The notes beneath the pieces are model-generated. The model had not been told where the DNA came from and did no database searches. It worked only from the letters and a program-made list of their open reading frames with translations. Shown piece by piece: positions 53,400 to 60,769 of a stretch of DNA of 64,000 nt. How positions within the stretch are numbered: position 1 is the stretch's first letter; the number at the start of each line of letters is the position of its first letter. Source of the stretch: Micromonospora rosaria (GTDB taxonomy: Bacteria; Actinomycetota; Actinomycetes; Mycobacteriales; Micromonosporaceae); assembly GCF_001567585.1 (NCBI RefSeq), contig NZ_LRQV01000014.1, forward strand, positions 18,247 to 82,246. Reading direction: 5' to 3'. The position numbers were made by a program, and so were the translations under genes.

Positions 53400-54506
53400 A
53401 TGGTGCCCGCCCACCAGGGCCGGGCAGGCCGCCGGGCAGGCCCGCCAGCGTCGGAACCCGTCTACCGTCCCCTTCTCGCCGGCCGGCGAGGTGAGTTCGA
53501 GGCCCTCCGCCACCTCGACCCCCGCACCGCCGCGCTGCTCTCCCCGGTCATCGTGTTGTCCACCGTCGACCGGTCCACCCTGGACGCTCTCGGCCGGCTG
53601 CCGGCCGGCCTGGTCCCGGCGGTGGACCTCCGCGCCGTACCGCACACTCCGGAGGCCGAGCCGGCCCGCTGGGGCGTACCCGTGATCCCGGTGGTCGGGC
53701 TCACGGAGGACGACCACCGGCTGGTCGCGTACGGCGCGGCGGCCCGGTCGTCCGCGCAGCGGGCGGTCGTGCGGCTACCGGCCGACCGGAGCTGGACCGG
53801 CCCGGACGCCGCCACCGCCGGGCTGGAGCGGGTCTGCCGGCTCACCGGCCTGCTGCCGGAGCAGCTCGACCTGCTCGTCGACGCGGGCGACGTCTGCTGC
53901 CCGGCCGACGTACGGTTGGCCGAGTCCCGGGTACGCCGGGTGCTGGAGTGGGCCCGGCGGCATCCCTGGCGGTCGGCGACCGTGGCGTCCGGCGCGATGC
54001 CCCCGGCCCTGTCCGGCCTGCCCACCGACGAGCCGGTCCGGGTAGACCGGTGGGACCGGGTGCTCTGGCGCCGCCTGGCCGACCTGGGCGTCGGGTACGC
54101 CGACTACGGGATCACCCCGGCGGGCCCCGTTGACCGGGAGCCGGGCGACCGGTTGCCGACGGTGCGCTACACCGCCGGCGACGCCTGGTGGGTCTACCGC
54201 TGGTCGAGGCGGGGTGGCCGGGGTGACGAGCGGTTCGCCGACCTGTGCCGGACGCTGGTCGCCGCCCCGCACTGGGCCGCCGCCGGGGCGGCCTTCTCCT
54301 GGGGTGACCAGGAGTTCCTGCGCCGGGCCCGGCGGGTGACCGGGGCGGGGTCGCCGACGAACTGGCTGGCCTGGGGCACCTCCCACCACGTGGCCCAGGT
54401 GCTGGCCGAACTGGTCGCGCCGCAGCGGGAGCGACGGGCCGCCGACGGGTGGTCCGCCCGGCACCGACCGCCCCGGGGCACCGGCCGACCGGCCGCGCCC
54501 CGGTGA
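53400..54506 (+). CDS. Beta family protein (phage T4 beta-like)
   Basis: A 368-residue protein. VYRPLLAGRRGEFEALRHLDPRTAALLSPVIVL (quoted as YRPLLAGRRGEFEAL and LSPVIVL) is the usual opening of the beta-protein family (PF14350 as I recall), and the tail contains SWGDQEFLRRARRVTGAGSPTNWLAWGTSHHV, quoted as DQEFLRRA and WGTSHHV. The middle predicts a TIM-barrel-like alternation. Such genes occur in phages and in bacterial accessory or defence contexts with HTH partners, but the biochemical role is unknown to me. The first ~18 residues are basic and may not be translated; ATG 53400 is tentative. Confidence 0.75.
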   Translation: MVPAHQGRAGRRAGPPASEPVYRPLLAGRRGEFEALRHLDPRTAALLSPVIVLSTVDRSTLDALGRLPAGLVPAVDLRAVPHTPEAEPARWGVPVIPVVGLTEDDHRLVAYGAAARSSAQRAVVRLPADRSWTGPDAATAGLERVCRLTGLLPEQLDLLVDAGDVCCPADVRLAESRVRRVLEWARRHPWRSATVASGAMPPALSGLPTDEPVRVDRWDRVLWRRLADLGVGYADYGITPAGPVDREPGDRLPTVRYTAGDAWWVYRWSRRGGRGDERFADLCRTLVAAPHWAAAGAAFSWGDQEFLRRARRVTGAGSPTNWLAWGTSHHVAQVLAELVAPQRERRAADGWSARHRPPRGTGRPAAPR

Positions 54507-54573
54507 CCCGACCAGCCCGTGCAGTGCGAGCCGGTAAGGCAGGGCCAGCCTCTCGGGCAGGCCGGGCGGTGGG

Positions 54574-54855
54574 TCAGTCGCGCTCGGTGAAGCCGAACTG
54601 GATGATCCCGTCGTCGTCCACGACGGCGTCGACGGAGGTGTCGTTGAGCAGTTCGGCGGCGTCCGCGTCGAGGAAGATCCGGGCCCCGGAGTCGTCCACC
54701 ACCTGGTCACCCGCCGCCGGTTCGGGCACCAGCTCGATGGTCAACGAGCCGGCCTCGGTGTCGGCGGCGATGCGGACCCCGCCGGCATCGCTGACATCCT
54801 GCTGCGCGGCGAGGTCACGGATCACGAGCACGGCGTTGTCTGTCATGGTCAACAT
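54574..54855 (-). CDS. HesB/IscA-like protein lacking all cysteines
   Basis: A 93-residue protein with the IscA-type fold pattern (AVLVIRDLAAQQD, GVRIAADTE, LTIELVPEPAAGDQVVDDSGARIFLDADAAELL, quoted as DQVVDDSGARIFL) that normally carries one Cys near residue 35 and a C-x-C at the end. Here there is no cysteine: the place of the first is filled by SLTIELV and the end is GIIQFGFTERD. It therefore cannot hold an Fe-S cluster in the canonical way. ATG 54855 has AGGAG 7 nt upstream. Neighbours do not suggest Fe-S assembly; function unknown. Confidence 0.85.
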   Translation of the reverse strand: MLTMTDNAVLVIRDLAAQQDVSDAGGVRIAADTEAGSLTIELVPEPAAGDQVVDDSGARIFLDADAAELLNDTSVDAVVDDDGIIQFGFTERD

Positions 54856-55098
54856 GGCGGAACTCCTCGTGGATTCTCGGCTCGCGGGTACGCCGGAGCG
54901 GGCCGGGACCGGCCTGCTGGGCGGCCCGGATGCGCGGCGCGGCGACGCGGCGGGCCGACGGCACGGCCCGGGTACGGGCCCCTAAAAACGGGTCTTGCCC
55001 GGCACACCGACCCTACCCCGTGAACCGGGTCGGGACGGGCATCCTGCCCGGCCCGGGGGACTCGTCGCCATTCTTGTGATTCGCCCGGATATCAGCCA

Positions 55099-55104
55099 TA
55101 CGCT
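55099..55104 (+). promoter_or_regulatory. -10 box of a leaderless promoter for the aquaporin gene
   Basis: TACGCT, then 7 nt, then ATG 55112; TTGTGA at 55074-55079 is a distant -35 candidate (19-nt spacer). The preceding 54856-55098 shows no gene. Confidence 0.45.
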
Positions 55105-55111
55105 GACCCCC

Positions 55112-55846
55112 ATGGACGACGCCCGACGGTACGCCGCCGAGTTCCTCGGCACCCTGCTGCTGGTCTTCTTCGGGGTGGGCAGTGCCGTGGCCGCCCGGGT
55201 CCAGGGCGGCGTGGTGGTGGTCGGGCTCGCCTTCGCCTTCATCGTCCTCGCGCTGGTCTACGCATTCGGCCCGCTCTCCGGCTGTCACATCAACCCGGCG
55301 GTCACCATGGGGGTGCTGCTGTCCCGCAAGATCTCACCGGTCGGCGCGGTGGCGTACTGGATCGCCCAGTTCGCCGGTGCCGCGGTGGGCGGTTTCCTGC
55401 TCTGGGCGCTGACCCGGTGGGGCGGGGTGGTGGACCAGACCGGGGCCCTGGGCACCACCGGGTACGGGGCGAACATCAGCCGGGGTGGCGCGATGCTGCT
55501 GGAGACGATGCTGACCTTCATGTTCGTGCTGGTCGTCCTGGTGGTGACCAGCCGCCCGGAGCACGCCGGCTTCGCCGGGCTGGCGATCGGCATCGCGCTC
55601 GGGGCGGCCATCCTGCTCGGCACCACCCTCGACGGAGCCTCGCTGAACCCCGCCCGCTCCTTCGGTCCGGCGATCTTCGAAGGCGGTGCCGCGCTACGCC
55701 AACTCTGGCTGTTCATCGTCTTCCCCCTGCTCGGTGGGGCCCTCGCGGCGCTGGTGGCACCGCTCGTCCTGCAACGGAACCCGCGCTACCGGGGCGGCCC
55801 CGAGCAGCCGCCGCCCCGTCCCGGACCAGGCCAGAGTCCGGCCTGA
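55112..55846 (+). CDS. MIP family aquaporin/glycerol channel
   Basis: A 244-residue six-helix channel with both pore half-helices carrying the NPA motif: SGCHINPAVTMGVLLS and GASLNPARSFGPAIF. The selectivity Arg follows the second NPA (NPAR) and a His precedes the first helix half; the wide small-residue pattern fits a water channel more than a glycerol facilitator. The C-terminal ~25 residues are Pro/Gly-rich. ATG 55112 is chosen because the family starts there (MDDARRYAAEFLGTLLLVFF) and a leaderless promoter precedes it. Confidence 0.94.
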   Translation: MDDARRYAAEFLGTLLLVFFGVGSAVAARVQGGVVVVGLAFAFIVLALVYAFGPLSGCHINPAVTMGVLLSRKISPVGAVAYWIAQFAGAAVGGFLLWALTRWGGVVDQTGALGTTGYGANISRGGAMLLETMLTFMFVLVVLVVTSRPEHAGFAGLAIGIALGAAILLGTTLDGASLNPARSFGPAIFEGGAALRQLWLFIVFPLLGGALAALVAPLVLQRNPRYRGGPEQPPPRPGPGQSPA

Positions 55847-55900
55847 CCAGCGCCGGGCGGGTCGTCAGGGCTCCGGTCGGGACGGGCGGCGGACGGGTCG

Positions 55901-56206
55901 TCAGGCGCCCGGTTGGACGGGCGGCGGGAGCACGGCGGCCGGGTCGCCCTGCTCGACCAGCGCGTCGATGGCGGCCGGCGGCAGGCCCCGCAGCGCCAGT
56001 ACCCGCCGCCCCCACCGGTGCAGCCGGCACGGGTGCGGGTTCGCGTCGTTGCGGCAGACCGTCCCGCCCGACCAGCGCCGGGGCGCGTGCACCACCACCG
56101 CCCGGACGGCGAACTGCGCGTCCTCCCCGGTGACGTACGGCGGTAGCGGGATCTCCCGCAGCACCTCGCCGGTGGACTGGGCGGAACGGAGGGTCGTGCT
56201 GCTCAT
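55901..56206 (-). CDS. Conserved hypothetical protein
   Basis: A 101-residue soluble protein: MSSTTLRSAQSTGEVLREIPLP, then FAVRAVVVHAPRRWSGGTVCRNDANPHPCRLHRWGRRVL (quoted as VVVHAPRRWSGGTVCRNDA and CRLHRWGRRVL) and a Pro-rich end. The two cysteines and two histidines in the CRNDANPHPCRLH segment could bind a metal, though the spacing matches no finger I know. ATG 56206 has GGAGG 8 nt upstream, which supports the start. Family unknown to me; codon use fits a real gene. Confidence 0.65.
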   Translation of the reverse strand: MSSTTLRSAQSTGEVLREIPLPPYVTGEDAQFAVRAVVVHAPRRWSGGTVCRNDANPHPCRLHRWGRRVLALRGLPPAAIDALVEQGDPAAVLPPPVQPGA

Positions 56207-56331
56207 CGGAGGAGCCTCCACAGCGGATGGACGGTTCGGACCAGCCACGACGCTAAGCCCAGGGGCCGATCCCCACGACGGACAAACTGTCCCGCCCCGG
56301 CACTCACGCCGCGACCCGGCCCGCCGCCCGG

Positions 56332-57381
56332 TCAGCGCAGCGCCACCGCCTGGAGGCTGACGCTGCCGCAGTCGGGGTTGAAGGCGTGCTCGGTGATCCA
56401 GGACAGCGACAACCGGGTGCCCCGGGGCGCCTGGAACCGCACGTCGAACCCGGCGGTGTGCTCGGTGTGCGGGTCCTCCAACCGGACCGTGACGGCCGGG
56501 CCGCCGTCGGGCAGCCGGGCCTCCAGCCGGCCCCGGGCCATCCAGACGCCGACGTACAGCCGGGCGGTGCGGACCTCGCCGTCGCCCGCCACGGCCAGCG
56601 CGAACCCGCTGTCCGTGCCACAGGTGTGCACCCCGGTCGGGGTGCCCGTCTCCTGGTGCGCCTCGGCACCGTCCCGCCAGGCGAACACCTCCGGGTTGGT
56701 GTCGTGGCCCGCCCGCACACCCGGCCCACCGGCGTCCACGATGGCACCGGAGCCGTCCCGCTTGCGGACCGTCGAGTCCGCCCCGCGCAGCCCCCAGTGC
56801 AGCCAGTCCCGGGTACCGACCTGGGTGAGGTCGACCGTGGCCGGCACCTCGACCCGGGTGATGTCGAGGACCGGACGCGCCGGAGCCGGCAGGGTGCCGT
56901 CCGGCGCGGGTGCCGGTGCCGCCGAGCCGGCTCCGGGGGTGGCCGTGGGCGTGGGGGCCGGCCGGGCCCGGGGGTTCAGTCCCGGCGAGACCACGGCGGG
57001 CAGCGCGCTGGCGGTACGCCCGACGCTCGGCCGTTCCACCCCGGCCTGCCCACCGGGCATGACCGCGTGGTCGGTCTCCGGCCCCGGTGCGGACTCCCGG
57101 CCGAGGTACGCGACCAACCCGACCAGGCAGACGAACACGGTCAGCCCCTCGACCGCCCACAGCCGGCGCTGCCGGGTCCGGGCCATCCGCCGCTGGGCGC
57201 TACGGGTCGGCTGACCACTCCCGGCCGCCCCGACCCGCTCGGCCGTTCCGCCGCCGGCCGCTGCGGCACCCCCGTCAGCCGCCCCGCTGCCGCCGCCCGG
57301 CGTGCCCCCGCCGGCGATGGTCGGGGCCGTCGCCGGGACACCGGAGCGCCGGTCGGTCCGCTCGCGGTCCGTCTCCCCCAC
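56332..57381 (-). CDS. Single-pass membrane protein with extracellular beta-rich domain
   Basis: A 349-residue protein: a long Gly/Ala-rich cytoplasmic N-terminus (about residues 1-75) with basic RRMARTRQRRLW, one helix (LTVFVCLVGLVAYLG, about 80-96), a Pro/Thr-rich stalk to ~160 and a C-terminal domain with TRDWLHWGLRGADSTVRKR, TGVHTCGTDSGFALAV and ITEHAFNPDCGSVSLQAVAL, including two Cys likely bonded. The DWLHWG segment recurs in actinobacterial surface proteins of unknown role. GTG 57381 is supported by GGAGG four nt upstream; an in-frame extension to 57438 has no site. Function unknown, perhaps carbohydrate binding. Confidence 0.78.
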   Translation of the reverse strand: MGETDRERTDRRSGVPATAPTIAGGGTPGGGSGAADGGAAAAGGGTAERVGAAGSGQPTRSAQRRMARTRQRRLWAVEGLTVFVCLVGLVAYLGRESAPGPETDHAVMPGGQAGVERPSVGRTASALPAVVSPGLNPRARPAPTPTATPGAGSAAPAPAPDGTLPAPARPVLDITRVEVPATVDLTQVGTRDWLHWGLRGADSTVRKRDGSGAIVDAGGPGVRAGHDTNPEVFAWRDGAEAHQETGTPTGVHTCGTDSGFALAVAGDGEVRTARLYVGVWMARGRLEARLPDGGPAVTVRLEDPHTEHTAGFDVRFQAPRGTRLSLSWITEHAFNPDCGSVSLQAVALR

Positions 57382-57622
57382 CTGACCTCCACTCCCCAGC
57401 CGCCGCACACCGATCCGTCTCGGACCCGGCGCTGACAACCGCGCCGGTTCACGTTGTCATCGGATCGACCCGGACACCAGATGGAAACCGAGCGATTTTG
57501 TCATCGATCAGTCACCACGGTGTCAATGGGGTCGGTGGGTCCGGAATTCGGGCCGGACGTCCGGAACACCGGCCGTCCGGCTCACCCGGGACGGGAGCGC
57601 CCCGGCGACCGCCGGGGCCGGA
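57382..57622. other. Intergenic region with no gene seen
   Basis: This stretch has an AT-richer part (about 57450-57530) containing three TGTCA copies (GTTGTCATCGG, TTTGTCATCGATC, GTGTCAATGG), but I can assign no promoter or gene. Confidence 0.4.
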
Positions 57623-57810
57623 TCAGTGGCGGCGCTGGCGGCACAGGCCCCGCCCCGGGTGCCAGCTCTCGATCACCAGGTGGTCCGGCGGGTCGCCGAC
57701 CCGGGTCAGCACCACCTCGGTCAGCGCGATCCGGAAACGGTGCGAGCCGTCCTCGCCGGCCGCGCGGCGAACTCGGGTTCCTCGTCGACCAGATCCGACC
57801 ACCATGCCAT
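57623..57810 (-). pseudogene. Remnant of a pyridoxamine-phosphate-oxidase-family gene, internal deletion
   Basis: From ATG 57810 one frame reads MAWWSDLVDEEPEFAARPA, a typical start of small PNPOx-like proteins, then leaves the pattern; another frame (stop 57623) reads HRFRIALTEVVLTRVGDPP and DHLVIESWHPGRGL, a typical end of the same family. About 100 central residues are missing and the two ends are in different frames, so the gene is an internal-deletion remnant. Recognition is from remembered family patterns. Confidence 0.5.
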
Positions 57811-57945
57811 GCCGGGAAGGGTGGCAGGAAAAGCTGACAACCGACGGCAGCTTGCCCGAACCGGAACCGCCCGCCCGCCGGACCGCACCGCCCCCGGACC
57901 GGACAGCCCGCTCCCCGGATCGCACCGCCCCCGGACCGGACGGGC

Positions 57946-58587
57946 TCAGCGGATCTCGAAGCCGAGCGCCTGGGCGATCACCAGCGCCTGCGTCGCGTCG
58001 ATCAGCGCGCCGGCACGACTCACGGTGGTCGGGTCCAGCGCGGTCAGGTCGCTGCCGCGCAGGTCGGCCCGGGTGAGTCGGCTGCCCGCCAGGTGCGCGG
58101 CGGAGAGGTCCACCCGGGTCACCGTCGCGCCGGTGAGGTCCGCGCCGGTCAGGTCGGCCTCACGCAGGCGTACGTCGGTGAGGACCACGCCGCGCAGGTC
58201 CGCCTTGGGCAGCGCGACGAAGGACCAGTCCCCGCCCTCGACCCGCAGCGGACGCAGGTCGCACTCGTCAAAGGTGCTGCCGACCAGCTTGCAGCCGACG
58301 AACTCGGCGTCGAACAGGTTGCACCGCCGGAAGCCGCACCGGACGAAGGCCGAGTCGACGTGCCGGGAGGCGTTGAACCGGACCGCGCCGAAGGTGCACT
58401 CGGTGAAGGTGGAGCCCCGGGTGACCGCCTCGGTCAGGTCGACCCCGTGGAACTCGCACCGGACGAAGTGCCGGTCCACCAACTCCTCGGCGTACCAGTC
58501 GTCGCGGCGGAAGATCGCCTCGGTGACCGGTTCCGGTCGAGCGGTGTCCCGGGTGACGTCCCGGCTGTCGTCGGGCGACTGCGGCAT
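57946..58587 (-). CDS. Pentapeptide repeat protein
   Basis: A 213-residue protein. After a charged N-terminus (about 45 residues) the A(D/N)LxX repeats form a right-handed quadrilateral beta-helix, interrupted once: CEFHGVDLTEAV, TFTECTFGAVRFNAS, FVRCGFRRCNLFDAEFVGCKLVGSTFDECDLRPL (quoted as CNLFDAEFVGCKL), ADLRGVVLTDVRLREADLTGADLTGATV (quoted as ADLTGADLTGATV), and ADLRGSDLTAL. It resembles Qnr/MfpA-type gyrase mimics, but such a role is not predictable from repeats alone. The start is leaderless-like: TACCCT, 6 nt, ATG 58587. Confidence 0.92.
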   Translation of the reverse strand: MPQSPDDSRDVTRDTARPEPVTEAIFRRDDWYAEELVDRHFVRCEFHGVDLTEAVTRGSTFTECTFGAVRFNASRHVDSAFVRCGFRRCNLFDAEFVGCKLVGSTFDECDLRPLRVEGGDWSFVALPKADLRGVVLTDVRLREADLTGADLTGATVTRVDLSAAHLAGSRLTRADLRGSDLTALDPTTVSRAGALIDATQALVIAQALGFEIR

Positions 58588-58593
58588 CCGGTC

Positions 58594-58599
58594 AGGGTA
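58594..58599 (-). promoter_or_regulatory. -10 box of a leaderless promoter for the pentapeptide repeat gene
   Basis: TACCCT (58599-58594, minus), then GACCGG, then ATG 58587. Confidence 0.45.
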
Positions 58600-58665
58600 C
58601 GGCCGGCCACCGACACCCCGGCCGCGTGGCGCGGCCGACACTTCCGACCGGGCCGTACCGGCTAG

Positions 58666-58671
58666 TAGGTT
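58666..58671 (+). promoter_or_regulatory. -10 box of a leaderless promoter for the serine hydrolase gene
   Basis: TAGGTT, then 6 nt, then GTG 58678. With the box at 58594 it makes a compact divergent pair of leaderless promoters within 90 bp. Confidence 0.45.
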
Positions 58672-58677
58672 CGTACG

Positions 58678-59910
58678 GTGAGCGTGACACGGACGACCGA
58701 CCCGGACCTGATCGGTTTCGACCCCGCGCGGCTGGCCCGCATCGACGAGCACTTCGGCCGGTACGTCGACGAGGGGCGGCTCGCCGGCTGGCAGATCGTG
58801 GTGACCCGCCGGGGCGAGATCGCCCACTCCAGCACCTACGGGGCGCGGGACGCCGAGGCCGGCGCCCCGGTCGGCGAGGACACCCTCTGGCGGATCTACT
58901 CGATGACCAAACCGGTCACCTCCGTGGCGGCGATGATGCTCTGGGAGGAGGGCCGGTTCGAGCTGACCGACGAGATCAGCCGCTGGCTGCCCGAGTTCGC
59001 CGACATGCGGGTCTACTCGAAGGGCTCGGTGCTCAAGCCGTACACGGTGCCGGCGGTCGAGCCGATCCGGGTCTGGCACCTGCTCACCCACACCGCCGGC
59101 CTGACGTACGGGTTCATGCAGACCTCCGTGGTCGACGGCCTGTACCGCGCCGCCGGGTACGAGCTGATGCCGCCGCCAGGGGTCGACCTGGCCGGGGCGT
59201 GCGCCGTCTTCGGCGAGTTCCCGCTGCTGTTCCAGCCCGGTACGGCCTGGGGCTACTCGGTCGCCACGGACGTGCTCGGCCGGCTCGTGGAGGTGGTCTC
59301 CGGGCAGAGCCTGGAGGCGTTCTTCACCGACCGGATCTTCCGCCCGCTGGGCATGACCGACACCCGCTGGTGGGTCGAGGAGGCCGACGCCGAGCGGCTG
59401 GCCGCGCTGTACGTCCCGGACCCGCGCACCGGCCGGGCGGTCCGCCACGAACGGTTCGGCGCGGTGGCCCGGGAGAAGCCGGGACTCCACTCCGGCGGCG
59501 CCGGCCTGATCTCCAGCGCCGCCGACTACCACCGGTTCACCCAGATGCTGCTGCGCGGCGGTGAACTGGACGGGGTCCGCCTGCTCGGCCCCCGGACGGT
59601 CCGCTTCATGACCCGCAACCACCTGCCCGGCGGCCACGACCTGGCCACCCACTCCGTCGGCGGGTTCGCCGAGACCATCTTCGACGGGGTCGGCTTCGGC
59701 CTCGGCTTCGCCGTGATCGACGACCCGGTCCCGAGCCGGCTGCCGTCGAGCGTCGGCGAGTACTACTGGGGCGGCATCGCCAGCACGGCGTTCTGGGTCG
59801 ATCCGGCGCAGGAGCTCACCGGGCTGCTCTTCACCCAGCTCATGCCCTCCAGCACCTGGCCGCTGCGGTCGCAGTTGCGGCAACTGGTCTACGCGGCCCT
59901 CGTCGACTGA
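58678..59910 (+). CDS. Serine hydrolase of the class C beta-lactamase/EstB family
   Basis: A 410-residue protein of the beta-lactamase-fold esterase group. The catalytic Ser-x-x-Lys is in IYSMTKPVTS, the Tyr is in WGYSVATDVLGRLVE (Y-S-V instead of Y-x-N), and HSGGAGLISSAADYHRFTQM is the third motif. No signal peptide, so it is intracellular; typical substrates are short-chain esters. No partner gene is evident. Start GTG 58678 fits a leaderless transcript. Confidence 0.92.
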   Translation: MSVTRTTDPDLIGFDPARLARIDEHFGRYVDEGRLAGWQIVVTRRGEIAHSSTYGARDAEAGAPVGEDTLWRIYSMTKPVTSVAAMMLWEEGRFELTDEISRWLPEFADMRVYSKGSVLKPYTVPAVEPIRVWHLLTHTAGLTYGFMQTSVVDGLYRAAGYELMPPPGVDLAGACAVFGEFPLLFQPGTAWGYSVATDVLGRLVEVVSGQSLEAFFTDRIFRPLGMTDTRWWVEEADAERLAALYVPDPRTGRAVRHERFGAVAREKPGLHSGGAGLISSAADYHRFTQMLLRGGELDGVRLLGPRTVRFMTRNHLPGGHDLATHSVGGFAETIFDGVGFGLGFAVIDDPVPSRLPSSVGEYYWGGIASTAFWVDPAQELTGLLFTQLMPSSTWPLRSQLRQLVYAALVD

Positions 59911-59987
59911 GCGCGAAGCGACCCGCGCCCAAACGGGCCACCCCGCCGCAGATCGTCGTTCCGCCGCGCACCGGCGGGGCGGCTCCC

Positions 59988-59993
59988 TAGCCT
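59988..59993 (+). promoter_or_regulatory. -10 box of a leaderless promoter for the NAD(P)-binding protein
   Basis: TAGCCT, then GGGGTG, then ATG 60000; this supports the ATG rather than the in-frame GTG three bases earlier. Confidence 0.45.
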
Positions 59994-59999
59994 GGGGTG

Positions 60000-60641
60000 A
60001 TGAGCAACGTCGTCGTGTTCGGGGCCGGCGGGACCGCCGGGTCGCGGATCGTCGCCGAGGCGGCACGCCGGGGGCACCGGGTCACCGCCGCGGTCCGGCG
60101 GCCGGAGGCCGTCTCGTACCTGCCGGCCGGGGTCCGGGTGGTCACCGGGGACGCCACCAGCGAACGGAGCGTACGGGACCTCGCGCCGGAGGCCGACGTC
60201 TTGGTGGTGGCGATCGGTGGGGGTGGGCGCGACCTCTGGGTCGACGCGGCCCGGAACCTGGTCGACACGCTGCGTGGCCTACCGGACCCGCCCCGGATCA
60301 TCCACATGGGTGGTGGTTCGACCCTGTGCACCCCGCAGGGCGGCCGGTTCCTCGACGAACCGGACTTCCCCCCGGAGTATCGCGACTCGGCGCTGGGCCA
60401 GGCCGACGCCCTGGACTACTACCGGTCCACCGCCGACGGGGTCTCCTGGACGTACGTCTCCCCGCCGCCACTGGAGTTCCATCCCGGCGAGCGGACCGGG
60501 CGGTACCGCACCGGCACGGACGAGCCGGTGGTCGACGGCTCGGGCCGGTCGGCGATCAGCTACGAGGACCTCGCCGTGGCGATCGTCGACGAGATCGAGA
60601 ATCCCCGGTTCACAAACCGTCGTTTTACCGCCGCATACTGA
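60000..60641 (+). CDS. NAD(P)-binding Rossmann-fold protein (NmrA/atypical SDR)
   Basis: A 213-residue atypical short-chain dehydrogenase. It begins MSNVVVFGAGGTAGSRIVAEAARRGHRVTAAVR (quoted as VVVFGAGGTAGSRIV), with the GxGGxxG cofactor motif, then VRVVTGDATSERSV, PRIIHMGGGSTL and WTYVSPPPLEFHPGERTGRYR. The active-site YxxxK is not conserved (DYYRSTADG), so it may be a redox sensor or a reductase/isomerase. Substrate unknown. It is transcribed alone. Confidence 0.88.
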   Translation: MSNVVVFGAGGTAGSRIVAEAARRGHRVTAAVRRPEAVSYLPAGVRVVTGDATSERSVRDLAPEADVLVVAIGGGGRDLWVDAARNLVDTLRGLPDPPRIIHMGGGSTLCTPQGGRFLDEPDFPPEYRDSALGQADALDYYRSTADGVSWTYVSPPPLEFHPGERTGRYRTGTDEPVVDGSGRSAISYEDLAVAIVDEIENPRFTNRRFTAAY

Positions 60642-60673
60642 TCTGACCTGCGGAAAAACCCTGGTGCACGATC

Positions 60674-60702
60674 TTGAGAAGGGAGGGGCGGACAGATAGG
60701 TT
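60674..60702 (+). promoter_or_regulatory. Sigma-70-type promoter of the M28 peptidase gene
   Basis: TTGAGA (60674-60679) and TAGGTT (60697-60702) are exactly 17 nt apart. The predicted leader is about 60 nt and ends in AGGAGG before the TTG start. Confidence 0.6.
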
Positions 60703-60769
60703 CGGTCGCATGTGACCCGGGCCCACCGCAAGACGGTGCCGGGTCCAGCCCCCGAACCAGGAGGACCCT

